Assembly (NCBI GenBank): GCA_024231975.1
Contig: JAAEQB010000080.1
Location: forward strand, 47,808-111,807
DNA length: 64,000 nt
Reading direction: 5' to 3'
Origin: Allobosea sp.
GTDB taxonomy: Bacteria; Pseudomonadota; Alphaproteobacteria; Rhizobiales; Beijerinckiaceae
Position numbers and translations under genes: made by a program. This document shows, one piece after another, positions 29,495-37,602 of the stretch (the stretch's first letter is position 1; each line of letters begins with the position of its first letter). The notes beneath the pieces are model-generated. The model had not been told where the DNA came from. It saw nothing but the letters and a program-made list of their open reading frames with translations, and did not search any database.

Positions 29495-30484
29495 TTGACC
29501 GCTAACGACATCGCCCCGCTCGACCCGCGGGAAGAGCACTTTCTGATTCCCGGCCCGGTCGACGGGCTACCGCTATTCCTGCGTCATCTGCATGCCCCCG
29601 CGACGGCGTTCGCACCACGCCGCGCCGTCCTTTACATCCATGGCGCGACCTTCCCCTCGGCGCTCTCGATCGCCCATCGCTTCGACGGGCGCTCCTGGCG
29701 CGACGCGCTCTGCGAAGCCGGTTTCGACGTCTGGGGGCTGGACTTCTACGGCTACGGCCATTCCGGACGCTACCCAGCGATGGAGGAAGCCGCGGCGGCC
29801 AATCCACCGCTCGGCACGACCGAGGATGCTGCGCGCCAGATCGAGGCCGGCGTCCGTTTCATCCTTGGCCGCTCCGGTCTCGAACGACTATCCTTGATCG
29901 CCCATTCCTGGGGCTCGATGCCGGCCGGCCGCTTCGCCGGGTCTCATCCCGAGCTGATCGACCGCCTCGTGCTGTTCGGGCCGATCGCGCAACGCCAGTC
30001 GTCAGGCAACGCGCCCTCGCCCAGCTTGCCGGCTTGGCGATTGATCTCGCTCGACGACCAATGGCGGCGCTTTGTCGAGGACGTCCCGGCCGGCGCCGAG
30101 CCGGTCCTGTCGCGCCGGCATTTCGCCGATTGGGGCGAACGCTATCTCGACAGCGATCCGCAAGCGCGTTCGCGCGAGCCTGCCAGTGTCAGGACACCCG
30201 CCGGCCCGACGGCCGATATCGGCAAGGCCTGGCAGGGCCGATTGCCTTACGATCCGGCTGCGGTCCGCGCGCCCGTTTCGATCATCCGCGGCGAATGGGA
30301 CAGCCTGACCACCGATGCCGATGCGCGCTGGCTCTTCGACGCCTTCACCGCCTCGGCCTTGAAACGCGATATCAAGCTCAGCCGCGGCACGCATCTGATG
30401 CATCTGGAGATGATGCGCTTTGCCCTCTGGCAGGAGAGCATCGCCTTCCTCACCGGCGCCGACGCGCCCGCCCTCGCCGCCTGA
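29495..30484 (+). CDS. Alpha/beta hydrolase
   Basis: 329 aa with the alpha/beta-hydrolase fold: oxyanion motif YIHGATFPS (about residue 48), a GLDFYGYGHSGR strand-turn, nucleophile elbow AHSWGSM (Ser near 137), acid in RGEWDSLTTD (about 270) and histidine in SRGTHLMHLE (about 297). The start is TTG at 29495 with a GGAG site. A near-perfect hairpin (29434-29460) lies upstream. Substrate unknown. An ABM-domain gene follows 16 bp later, suggesting an operon. Confidence 0.85.
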   Translation: MTANDIAPLDPREEHFLIPGPVDGLPLFLRHLHAPATAFAPRRAVLYIHGATFPSALSIAHRFDGRSWRDALCEAGFDVWGLDFYGYGHSGRYPAMEEAAAANPPLGTTEDAARQIEAGVRFILGRSGLERLSLIAHSWGSMPAGRFAGSHPELIDRLVLFGPIAQRQSSGNAPSPSLPAWRLISLDDQWRRFVEDVPAGAEPVLSRRHFADWGERYLDSDPQARSREPASVRTPAGPTADIGKAWQGRLPYDPAAVRAPVSIIRGEWDSLTTDADARWLFDAFTASALKRDIKLSRGTHLMHLEMMRFALWQESIAFLTGADAPALAA

Positions 30485-30500
30485 ACCGACGGAGAAGCCG

Positions 30501-31166
30501 ATGTTTTCCGTGATCTTCGAAGTCCACCCTCACGCCGACCGCAAGGACGAGTATCTGGCGCTCGGCAAGCAGCTGAAGCCGATCCTCGAAGGCATCGACG
30601 GCTTCATCGACAATGAGCGCTTCGAGAGCCTGATGCGGCCCGGCTGGGTGCTGTCGCATTCATCCTGGCGCGACGAGAAATCGCTGGTCCGCTGGCGCGC
30701 CCAGGGCGAGCACCACGCCGTGCAGCGCAAGGGGCGCGACGAGGTGTTCGCTGACTATCACCTGCGCATCGGCGAGGTGATCCACGATAGCGTTCCGCAC
30801 GAACACGCGTCGGAAGGCCAGCACCTCGACGAGACCGAAACCGGGATCGCCAAGGTCGCGAGCTTCACCGAGATCACGCCGCAGGATGGAATCGATCTCG
30901 GCGAGCGGCCGGACGAGCTCCTCGCGCAGACCGGCGTGACGGGCTTGCCTGGCCTGGTCGAGCACGATCTCTTCGCCAGCATCTACAATCCCGGCAAGCT
31001 CGCTCTGCTCACCTCCTGGCGCGATGCCGACGCAGCCGAATCCTTCGCGCCAAGCCCGATCGCAAACCTAAAGGCGCTGCGCCATCGGACGGTGCGGATC
31101 ATCCGCGACTATGGCCGTTTCGACAGACGCGAGGCGCCGCAATATTTTCCGCCGGTGAGCCGCTGA
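30501..31166 (+). CDS. Tandem ABM-like (antibiotic biosynthesis monooxygenase fold) protein
   Basis: 221 aa made of two ferredoxin-like dimeric alpha/beta-barrel halves. The first (MFSVIFEVHP, GFIDNERFES, LSHSSWRDEKSLVRWRA) is a clear ABM domain with the His/Trp-rich pocket SSWRDEKSL. The second (IAKVASFTEI, LPGLVEHDLF, LALLTSWRDADAAESF) repeats the pattern. Such proteins may be cofactor-free monooxygenases or heme/small-molecule binders. The start has a GGAGAAG site. Probably co-transcribed with the preceding hydrolase. Confidence 0.78.
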   Translation: MFSVIFEVHPHADRKDEYLALGKQLKPILEGIDGFIDNERFESLMRPGWVLSHSSWRDEKSLVRWRAQGEHHAVQRKGRDEVFADYHLRIGEVIHDSVPHEHASEGQHLDETETGIAKVASFTEITPQDGIDLGERPDELLAQTGVTGLPGLVEHDLFASIYNPGKLALLTSWRDADAAESFAPSPIANLKALRHRTVRIIRDYGRFDRREAPQYFPPVSR

Positions 31167-31200
31167 GCGGCTCCGGACGACAGAAATCTGCCCTTCGGGT

Positions 31201-31229
31201 TTGACAAATCGCGCCGGCAGTGCTTGTAA
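31201..31229 (+). promoter_or_regulatory. Probable rpsD promoter
   Basis: A consensus TTGACA (31201-31206), a 17-base spacer and TTGTAA (31224-31229), 146 bases upstream of the rpsD ATG. This is among the best promoter matches in the window. Confidence 0.6.
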
Positions 31230-31237
31230 GCCGGCGT

Positions 31238-31270
31238 CGCGCGGCTCCTCACGGGGCCGCGTGGCTTTTT
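31238..31270 (+). terminator. Hairpin plus T-tract between the ABM gene and rpsD
   Basis: An 8-bp stem with one G-T pair (31238-31245 with 31256-31263), a 10-base loop, then GGC and five T. It is shaped like an intrinsic terminator. It may end the upstream transcript, but it also lies immediately after the probable rpsD promoter, so it could be a 5' leader attenuator. Confidence 0.6.
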
Positions 31271-31374
31271 CCGCACCCGTGATCCGCTCGTCTTCTCGAG
31301 CCGGATCTGTCGCCCCGGAGACGGGGAGAAGGAGGGCGCGGTCCTCAACTCGCGAACCATAGAGGACACGCGAC

Positions 31375-31992
31375 ATGTCGAAGCGCCATGAGGCGAAGTA
31401 CAAAATTGACCGCCGTCTCGGTCAGAACATCTGGGGCCGTCCGAAGTCGCCGGTCAACCGCCGCGAATACGGCCCCGGCCAGCACGGCCAGCGCCGCAAG
31501 GGCAAACCGTCCGATTTCGGCACCCAGCTGCGCGCCAAGCAGAAGCTGAAGGGCTATTACGGCTCGATCTCCGAGAAGCAGTTCCGCCGCTACTACGCCG
31601 AGGCGATCCGCCTGAAGGGCGACTCGGGCGAGAACCTGGTCGGCCTGCTCGAGCGCCGTCTCGACGCGGTGATCTACCGCGCCAAGTTCGTCCCGACCGT
31701 CTTCGCCGCCCGCCAGTTCATCAATCACGGCCACATCACCGTGAACGGCAAGCGCGTCAACATCGCCTCGTACCAGGTGAAGCCGGGCGACGTGATCGCG
31801 ATCAAGGAGAGCTCGCGCCAGCTCGCCATCGTCATCGAGTCGGCCGCTCTCGCCGAGCGCGACGTGCCTGACTACATCGACGCCGACCACACCAAGTCGA
31901 CCGCCACCTACACCCGCACCCCGACCCTGACGGACGTGCCCTATGCGGTGCAGATGGAGCCGAACCTGGTCATCGAGTTCTACTCGCGCTGA
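31375..31992 (+). CDS. rpsD: 30S ribosomal protein S4
   Basis: 205 aa, full length. It begins with the conserved [21 protein letters not shown] and has the S4 RNA-binding domain (residues about 95-155: [38 protein letters not shown]). It ends VIEFYSR. S4 binds 16S rRNA first in 30S assembly. As usual in alphaproteobacteria it is outside the alpha operon and stands alone, with its own promoter, a leader hairpin and a strong terminator. AGAGGA precedes the ATG. Confidence 0.98.
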   Translation: MSKRHEAKYKIDRRLGQNIWGRPKSPVNRREYGPGQHGQRRKGKPSDFGTQLRAKQKLKGYYGSISEKQFRRYYAEAIRLKGDSGENLVGLLERRLDAVIYRAKFVPTVFAARQFINHGHITVNGKRVNIASYQVKPGDVIAIKESSRQLAIVIESAALAERDVPDYIDADHTKSTATYTRTPTLTDVPYAVQMEPNLVIEFYSR

Positions 31993-32037
31993 TCACGACC
32001 ACCGGGGTGGATTCCACCCCGCTTCCGGTCCGTTTCA

Positions 32038-32066
32038 GGAGAGGGCTTCCCGCCCTCTCCTTTTTT
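32038..32066 (+). terminator. Intrinsic terminator of rpsD
   Basis: A 9-bp stem (32038-32046 with 32052-32060), five-base loop, then six T. Its end overlaps the stop codon of the convergent lyase-like gene. Confidence 0.92.
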
Positions 32067-32976
32067 ATTGCCCGATGGCCGCGACACCGCTCCAGGCCGG
32101 GTGGCCGGCCGGGTCCTGCGCCCAGAACGCGATGTCGTCGAACAGGATCGTCTGGCTGACATCGGGCAGCGCGTCGCGGTAGATGCCGAAGCGCGGCTGC
32201 GTGTCGATGAAGGGCTTGCCGTCCTTCATCGTGCCATAGCGCGGATAGCCGAGCACGCCGCGAAACTCCGGGCAGGCGCGCCCGTCGAGCCAGAGCTTGA
32301 GGCGGCTCTCGCCCGCCTGCTGGCTCGGCCGGATCATCACGTTGACGCGATGCCAGCGATCCGGCTCGACCGGCCAGTCGCCGCAGAACTGCGCCTGGCC
32401 GAGACTGTCGCCGCAGCTGTCGGTCCCGGCCGTCTTGGCCCGGAAGACCGGCTTGCCGTTGTCGGAATCGACCTCGATCTTGAACAGCGGGTTGGCAGCG
32501 TCGCAGATCTCCTCGCCGCCCCTACCCTTCTCGTAGCGCAGGTCGATGTTCTGCTTGATCTGCTGGATCACCGTGCGGTTGCGCCGCGGCGCCCATGGCG
32601 CTTCGACGCGGAAGCGGAAGCTGTACCAGCTCGTCGCATCGAAGCGGATCAGCTCGGCGGTCATCTGGACCTCCGACCGTTCGGTCGGCGTCGAGCCAGG
32701 ATTGGGGTCGTAGGCGTCGCCGGGTTTCACGGTAATGGCGAGCGCCGGCTTGTCCTGCCCGGCGCGCCCACCATCAACGCAGCGGATGCGATCCGCCCGC
32801 ACCGCCTTGTCGAGCTGACCGGAAATCTTCCAGTCCTTGGGGTTGAGACAGCCCGCGGCGAAGCTTGTCTGGAAGGCGGGTGCCGGACCATCGGCGAGGC
32901 CGGGGCCGCCACTAAACGACACCCCGCAGAAGAATGCCGCAGCCAAGAAGCTGCGGCTTGTCACGATCCTCGTCAT
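32065..32976 (-). CDS. Exported polysaccharide-lyase-like protein (heparin lyase I superfamily)
   Basis: 303 aa from the ATG at 32976 (GAGGAG site). A signal peptide of about 30 residues is followed by a beta-jelly-roll-type region with PTERSEVQM (about residue 103), DATSWYSFRFRVEAPW, QIKQNIDLRYE, and WHRVNVMIRPSQ with LWLDGRACPEF. This pattern is typical of the heparin lyase I/alginate-lyase-like superfamily, which cleaves uronate-containing polysaccharides or only binds them. Substrate unknown. A small gene lies 7 bp upstream on the same strand, probably the first gene of the unit. Confidence 0.75.
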   Translation of the reverse strand: MTRIVTSRSFLAAAFFCGVSFSGGPGLADGPAPAFQTSFAAGCLNPKDWKISGQLDKAVRADRIRCVDGGRAGQDKPALAITVKPGDAYDPNPGSTPTERSEVQMTAELIRFDATSWYSFRFRVEAPWAPRRNRTVIQQIKQNIDLRYEKGRGGEEICDAANPLFKIEVDSDNGKPVFRAKTAGTDSCGDSLGQAQFCGDWPVEPDRWHRVNVMIRPSQQAGESRLKLWLDGRACPEFRGVLGYPRYGTMKDGKPFIDTQPRFGIYRDALPDVSQTILFDDIAFWAQDPAGHPAWSGVAAIGQ

Positions 32977-32983
32977 CCGCTCC

Positions 32984-33244
32984 TCACCCGCCACCGTTCA
33001 AAGGCGGTTTGTCGGCAGCCTGCCTTCGCGCGATCTCCCGCCCAACCGCGCCCCATAGCAGGGCGCTCTTCTTGTCGCCCCGCGCACGAGCAAGCTCGGC
33101 GACTTGCCATGCTGTGGCGGCGGCTGACGGCCCGTCCCGCTCGACCAATGCAGTGGCCTCTGCTTTGACGATATGGCGCCAATGGAAAGCAGCCCCGGCG
33201 GCCCAGCCTGCAATGTCCCACCAGAACTGAGTAGGATTGAACAT
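32984..33244 (-). CDS. Small hypothetical protein upstream of the lyase-like gene
   Basis: About 86 aa from MFNPTQFWWDIAGWAAGAAFHW. It has an aromatic N-terminal amphipathic segment, then an alanine-rich helical part (AATAWQVAELARARGDKKSALLWGAV). No signal peptide and no known family. An ATG at 33313 would add 23 residues, but the AGGG site before 33244 favours the shorter form. It ends 7 bp before the lyase-like gene, so the two are likely co-transcribed. Confidence 0.5.
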   Translation of the reverse strand: MFNPTQFWWDIAGWAAGAAFHWRHIVKAEATALVERDGPSAAATAWQVAELARARGDKKSALLWGAVGREIARRQAADKPPLNGGG

Positions 33245-33338
33245 CTGAGCCCTAGCGAGCGCCACGGAATCGCAGCGGAATGCATATTCGCCATAGACTG
33301 CGGCAACCGGCAACCGCCCCCCCGGCGAAGCGAACCTC

Positions 33339-34055
33339 TCAATCGCTGGTGCTGCTCTCCCAGGTCGCGTGGGTGACGCCAGCTAGACGCTCGATCCGCT
33401 CGACCACGGCATCGAGCTCCTTGCGCTCGACGGCAGTGCTGATCAGCGTCGCGACGATCTCGATTGCCTCCTCGCCGCGCTCGATGGTCTTGACGTCGCC
33501 GACCGGGTAGTTCGCCTGCTCCAGCAATTCGACCATCTTTTCGCGCACAGAGGGCAGTGCCTCCGGATCGGTGGTGACGACGACCTCATAGGTCGCCTCC
33601 GAAGCCTTCTCGTTGATCGGGATGCGGTTGATCGCGTTGACCAGTGGCCGCAGCAAGGTGTTGCCTGCAATGACGAAGACCGTGACCAGCGCCCCTTCCG
33701 CCACCATGTCGGCGCCGGTGCAGGCGCCGACCGCAGCCGCGCACCAGAGCGTCGCCGCCGTGTTGAGGCCGCGGACGTTCATCCCCTCCTTCATGATCAC
33801 GCCGGCGCCCAGGAAACCGATGCCGGAGACGACATAGGCGATCACGCGGATCGCGCCGTCCGAGCCGGCGATGCGCATGGCGAGATCGACGAAGGCCGCC
33901 GCGCCGACGGCGACCAGCACCGTGGTGCGCAGGCCCGCCGTGCGCTGCCTGTATTGCCGCTCAGCCCCGATCAGTGCGCCGAGCACGAAGGCGGCCAGCA
34001 GGCTGACGACCGAGTCGAGGAAGGGATAGAGATCGAAAGTCTGGATGAAGCGCAT
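33339..34055 (-). CDS. MgtC/SapB family membrane protein
   Basis: 238 aa with four to five membrane helices and the MgtC core: SLLAAFVLGALIGAERQYRQR, TAGLRTTVLVAVGAAAF, GIGFLGAGVIMKEG, RGLNTAATLWCAAAVG. A cytoplasmic ACT-like C-terminal domain follows from about residue 155. The ATG at 34055 has a GGGAGG site; the upstream extension is arginine/proline-rich and not membrane-like. MgtC proteins modulate magnesium homeostasis, F-ATPase activity or virulence in different bacteria; the role here is open. Confidence 0.9.
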   Translation of the reverse strand: MRFIQTFDLYPFLDSVVSLLAAFVLGALIGAERQYRQRTAGLRTTVLVAVGAAAFVDLAMRIAGSDGAIRVIAYVVSGIGFLGAGVIMKEGMNVRGLNTAATLWCAAAVGACTGADMVAEGALVTVFVIAGNTLLRPLVNAINRIPINEKASEATYEVVVTTDPEALPSVREKMVELLEQANYPVGDVKTIERGEEAIEIVATLISTAVERKELDAVVERIERLAGVTHATWESSTSD

Positions 34056-34339
34056 GCGCCTGCCTCCCGGTGACGGCGGCGCGCTTCCGACCGCCGCGAC
34101 CTCGCCGCCTATAGCGGGCAGGATGTGACGGTTCAATGAAGGGAAGCCGAGCTGGCCGGCAAGCGCGATCCGCTGCGGCCGCGGGCGTTGATTCAGCCTC
34201 TCAGCCGGGCGCGGCAACGCCCTGGCCGAGCTCGCGAAATCGCTACGCCGGATCGACTCCTTGCGTACTCTGTCTGCGCTATGACGCTGCGTCGCGACTC
34301 AGGTTAACATCCCGGTCCCGCCACAGGGATCATCCCGCC

Positions 34340-34585
34340 ATGAAGACGCTCATCCTTGCTGCCCTCGCCGTCGGCCTGTCGAGTGCCGCCTTCGCCCAGA
34401 GCCCAAGCTGCAATGCCCAGGCCACTGAGAAGAAGCTCGCCGGCGCGGCCAAGACCAGCTTCGTCACCAAATGCGAGAAGGACGCCGGCGCGGCCTGCGA
34501 CAAGCAGGCGGCCGACAAGAAGCTGGCGGGCGCCGCCAAGACCAGCTTCACGACGAAATGCGTGAAGGACGCTGTGGGTACCTGA
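34340..34585 (+). CDS. PsiF-repeat family periplasmic protein
   Basis: 81 aa. A signal peptide (MKTLILAALAVGLSSAAFAQ) is followed by two copies of the PsiF motif KKLAGAAKTSFxTKCxKDA. The copies are nearly identical and spaced 30 residues apart, with conserved cysteines that can pair. PsiF proteins are small, often phosphate-starvation-linked, and functionally undefined. A strong terminator follows. An upstream extension of the frame to 34136 is not protein-like. Confidence 0.85.
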   Translation: MKTLILAALAVGLSSAAFAQSPSCNAQATEKKLAGAAKTSFVTKCEKDAGAACDKQAADKKLAGAAKTSFTTKCVKDAVGT

Positions 34586-34633
34586 CGAGCCCGGACAAGC
34601 CGCCAGCCCTCATCCCGGGTAGCTGGGCAAACG

Positions 34634-34670
34634 AAAAAGGGCGGCCCTTCCGGACCGCCCTTCTCTCTTT
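34634..34670. terminator. Bidirectional terminator between the PsiF-like and Spy-like genes
   Basis: An 8-bp stem AAGGGCGG/CCGCCCTT (34637-34644 and 34655-34662). A-tract on the left and T-rich sequence on the right let it serve both convergent genes. Confidence 0.8.
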
Positions 34671-34684
34671 CGGAAGCTCAAAAA

Positions 34685-35356
34685 TCAGCCGCGGTCGTCG
34701 TCGTCATGACCGCGGTCGCGCCAGCGGCGCGGGCCCCGATCGTCATCGCCATAGCGATCGCGATCGCCGCGGTCGCGGCCATGCCATTCCATCGAGCGCC
34801 CGCGCATCTCACGCATGCGCTCGCGGCCTTCCGACATCGCCTGGCGCACGGCCCGGCGCGCCACGGTCTTCTGCTCGTCACTGAAGGTCGACCAGAGCGG
34901 GCGGACCGCGTCGGCCATCTCCTTGCTTCGCGCCGCGCGCTCGCCCTGGCGGGTCGCCATCATGTCGAGCCGCTCCATGATGTCGGCGTCGCGATAGTGC
35001 TCGCGCTGCTCGCGCATCTTGGCAAAGCGCTCGCGGCGCTGCTCGGCATTGCGCTTGATCAGCGCCTCCAGCTTCTCGAAGGCCGGCACCTGCTCGGGCT
35101 TCAGCTTGAGATCGGTGCGCAGCTGGGCGAGGCGCTCGTTCATCCGGGCCGTGGCCTGTTCGGCGCGGCGCTGGCGCCATTCCTCGCGCCGGTCGGAACG
35201 GTCGCCGCGATCGGCCCGGTCGCCGCGCGTCTCGTTCTGCTGCTGCCCCGGCGGATTGCTACCCGGAGCGGGCGGGATCGGCTGCGGCTGTGCGATCGCC
35301 AGGGTCGCAGCGACAGCCGCGGCGCTGGAAGCGACGATGAGGGCGATGCGTTTCAT
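34685..35356 (-). CDS. Spy/CpxP-like LTXXQ-family periplasmic protein
   Basis: 223 aa. The signal peptide ends near ALAIAQ (residue 23). Two LTxxQ-like motifs appear: LKLKPEQVPAFEKLE (about 85) and WSTFSDEQKTVAR (about 154), in a highly charged helical protein. An Arg/Asp-rich N-terminal linker (RGDRADRGDRSDRREE) and C-terminal tail (RDRGHDDDDRG) flank the core. The family includes the periplasmic chaperone Spy and the CpxP/ZraP stress sensors. The start at 35356 has a GGAG site. The charged tails are longer than in Spy. Confidence 0.83.
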   Translation of the reverse strand: MKRIALIVASSAAAVAATLAIAQPQPIPPAPGSNPPGQQQNETRGDRADRGDRSDRREEWRQRRAEQATARMNERLAQLRTDLKLKPEQVPAFEKLEALIKRNAEQRRERFAKMREQREHYRDADIMERLDMMATRQGERAARSKEMADAVRPLWSTFSDEQKTVARRAVRQAMSEGRERMREMRGRSMEWHGRDRGDRDRYGDDDRGPRRWRDRGHDDDDRG

Positions 35357-35596
35357 GCGAGGTCTCCGATTGTGGTCTTTACAACAACGGGTCGCTTTGC
35401 GGGTCTCGAAGCCGGGTCGCGATACCGCCACGATGGCTCGAACGGCCTGACCCGGCCATGGCGTTAAGGTGACAAGATCGTAATGTCGGCATGACGCGTC
35501 GGCGAGCGGTAAGTTCCCCGCGGGTCGCACGGCGATACCGAATCGGCGCAGCATGCGCGCCTGGCCCAGGCGATTTGCCGACAAAGAGTGTCCACC

Positions 35597-36595
35597 ATGC
35601 GCAATCTCATCACCGATGTTCGTGGCGTTCTCGTGGGCAACGCCGAGGACGCGGCCGCCGCGACCGGCGTCACCGTCGCCCTGTTCGAGCGGCCGAGCAT
35701 CGCTTCCGTCGCCGTTCTCGGCGGCGCGCCGGGCACGCGCGACACCGCGCTGCTCGAACCGGGCATGACGGTCGAGCATGTCGACGGCATCGTCCTGTCC
35801 GGCGGCTCCGCCTGGGGATTGTCGGCAGCCGACGGCGTCATGGCCCAGTTGGCTGCCGAGGGGCGCGGCTTTCCGGTCGGCAGCTATCGCGTACCGATCG
35901 TGCCGCAAGCGATCCTGTTCGACCTCGCCAATGGCGGCGACAAGCCCTTCGCCCGCGGCGATAGCGAGGCGCCCTATCGTGAACTTGGCCGGCTCGCCGC
36001 CACGCAGGCCGGCAAGGAGTTCGCGCTCGGCACCGCCGGCGCCGGCTTCGGCGCGACGACGAAGACGCTGAAGGGCGGGCTGGGCTCGGCCAGCGCGCGG
36101 GCCGCGACCGGCCAGGTCGTCGGTGCGCTGGTCGCAGTCAATGCCGTCGGCACGGCGACGATCGGCGACGGTCCGCATTTCTGGGCCGGCCCTTACGAGC
36201 AAGGCGCTGAATTCGGCGGCCGTGGTTGGCCGGCGGCGATCCCACCCGAGGACCTGACCTTGCGCTTCAAGGGCGGGCCCGGCGCCAACACCACCATCGC
36301 CCTGGTCGCGACCGATGCGGTGCTGACCAAGGCGCAGGCCAAGCGCATGGCGCTCTGCGCCCATGATGGGCTGGCGCGAGCGCTGCGACCGGTCCACGCA
36401 CCGCTCGATGGCGACGTCGTCTTCGCTGCAGCGACCGGCCATAGCGGCGCGCCCTCCGACGCCTATGCCCTGACTGAGCTCTGCGCCACCGCCGCCGACG
36501 TGCTGGCGCGCGCCGTGGCACGGGCGGTATACTCGGCCAGCGCCCTGCCCTTTGCAGACGCCAAGCCGGCCTGGCGCGACAGGTTCGGCGCATAG
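35597..36595 (+). CDS. P1-family peptidase (S58, DmpA/NylC-like N-terminal nucleophile hydrolase)
   Basis: 332 aa. Hallmarks are the N-terminal LITDVRGVLVGNA, the glycine-rich VDGIVLSGGSAWGLSAADGVM, TAGAGFGATTKTLKGGLGSAS and the autocleavage site PGANTTIALVATDA, where the threonine after Asn (near residue 231) becomes the nucleophile of the small subunit. Family members are aminopeptidases or amide hydrolases (DmpA, nylon oligomer hydrolase). It starts 241 bp upstream of the divergent Spy-like gene and is followed 39 bp later by a VOC-family gene. Confidence 0.9.
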   Translation: MRNLITDVRGVLVGNAEDAAAATGVTVALFERPSIASVAVLGGAPGTRDTALLEPGMTVEHVDGIVLSGGSAWGLSAADGVMAQLAAEGRGFPVGSYRVPIVPQAILFDLANGGDKPFARGDSEAPYRELGRLAATQAGKEFALGTAGAGFGATTKTLKGGLGSASARAATGQVVGALVAVNAVGTATIGDGPHFWAGPYEQGAEFGGRGWPAAIPPEDLTLRFKGGPGANTTIALVATDAVLTKAQAKRMALCAHDGLARALRPVHAPLDGDVVFAAATGHSGAPSDAYALTELCATAADVLARAVARAVYSASALPFADAKPAWRDRFGA

Positions 36596-36634
36596 GCGGG
36601 AGCGCAACGCCCCGCAACGCGAGGGAGCGAAGCG

Positions 36635-37000
36635 ATGGCCACCGTCCGCTATTTCGTGGTCGACGTCGACGAAGCCGCAAGGTTCTACGTCGACAGGCTC
36701 GGCTTCACACTGAAGCAGCAATTCGGTCCGGCCATGGCGATCCTCGAGCGTGGCGACCTCAAACTCTGGCTCGCCGGCCCCGGCGCCTCGGCCTCACGGG
36801 CGATGCCGGGCGGCGGCAAGCCGATCCCCGGCGGCTGGAATCGCTTCGTCATCGAAGTCGAGAATCTGGCGGAGCTCGTCGAGGCGCTGCGCCGCAAGAG
36901 CGTGCCTTTCCGCAACGAGATCGTGACCGGGCCGGGCGGCAAGCAGATCCTGTGCGAGGATCCTTCGGGCAATGTGATCGAATTGTTCGAGCCGGCCTGA
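36635..37000 (+). CDS. VOC-family (glyoxalase/bleomycin-resistance fold) protein
   Basis: 121 aa with a single VOC module pair: VRYFVVDVDEAARFYVDRLGF, KLWLAGPG, GGWNRFVIEVENLAELVEALR, and the C-terminal metal-ligand strand DPSGNVIELFEP. The first metal ligand position in many members is His; here the N-terminal strand has none, so metal binding is uncertain. Substrate unknown. It follows the P1 peptidase by 39 bp with a GAGGGAG site and may be in its transcript. Confidence 0.85.
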   Translation: MATVRYFVVDVDEAARFYVDRLGFTLKQQFGPAMAILERGDLKLWLAGPGASASRAMPGGGKPIPGGWNRFVIEVENLAELVEALRRKSVPFRNEIVTGPGGKQILCEDPSGNVIELFEPA

Positions 37001-37029
37001 GAGCTCTCGTTTCTGCTACTCCGAGATAA

Positions 37030-37054
37030 AAACGGGAGGGCTCGCGCCCTCCCG
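37030..37054 (-). terminator. Intrinsic terminator of the yjhX-like gene
   Basis: On the minus strand a perfect 9-bp stem (37054-37046 with 37041-37033, loop of four) is followed by a T-run, 21 bp after the yjhX stop. It may also slow transcription from the convergent VOC gene. Confidence 0.85.
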
Positions 37055-37075
37055 CTCCGCTTGAAAATGCTCTGG

Positions 37076-37333
37076 TCACCGGTTGTCGGCCTGCGACCGG
37101 ACGGCGAGCCGCCCTTGCCGCGAGATCCGGTAAGGCCGGCCCTCGCGCGACTCGATCAGCCGTTTTCGCCGGAGCCCGGCGAAGATGACGAGCGTGCAGT
37201 CGCTCAGGACGTGGCCTTCATGGGTGAAGCAGTCGATGTGATGGATGCGGCCGTCCTCGCCGCGAAGATGGCGGATCTGTCCGCCACGGGCCAGCACGTG
37301 CAGCACGCGCTGCTCGCCCCGCGAAATGTTCAT
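37076..37333 (-). CDS. YjhX-family (UPF0386) putative toxin
   Basis: 85 aa starting MNISRGEQRVLHVLARGG, with the family marks GRIHHIDCFTHEGHVLSDCTLVIF, LRRKRLIES and the end PYRISRQGRLAVRSQADNR. The fold is a small winged-helix type. E. coli YjhX is described as a toxin paired with YjhQ; no acetyltransferase partner of that kind lies next to this copy, so it may be an orphan or a plain DNA-binding protein. The N-terminal extension to 37360 is not conserved. It ends in a strong terminator. Confidence 0.82.
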   Translation of the reverse strand: MNISRGEQRVLHVLARGGQIRHLRGEDGRIHHIDCFTHEGHVLSDCTLVIFAGLRRKRLIESREGRPYRISRQGRLAVRSQADNR

Positions 37334-37602
37334 GTTGGTAGAGCCTGTGCATGGAACCATGACAAGCGCAGCGATGAAGGCGGGCCCCGCAGGCCTCGTC
37401 TTTCACCCGGCGCTGGATCAGGTCTCGCCGCAGCGAAACCTCACCGGGTTCCCACAGTCTCCAACATAAAGCCCTCTTGAACATCGCGCGGACGCGTCGC
37501 GTCCGGGGAGGAGGCGTTTAGGCGAGGCTCCGGCGCGCGTCAATGCCACACAGCCGCGCGAAGCCGTTTCACGCCCGCCTCCGGATGCGCTATGGACGCG
37601 CC

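Noticed and set aside
37334..37602. Structured region upstream of yjhX and ATP12 considered as a riboswitch
   Set aside because: I could not match it to cobalamin, SAM or other riboswitch cores; only a short GC hairpin near 37490-37510 is evident.
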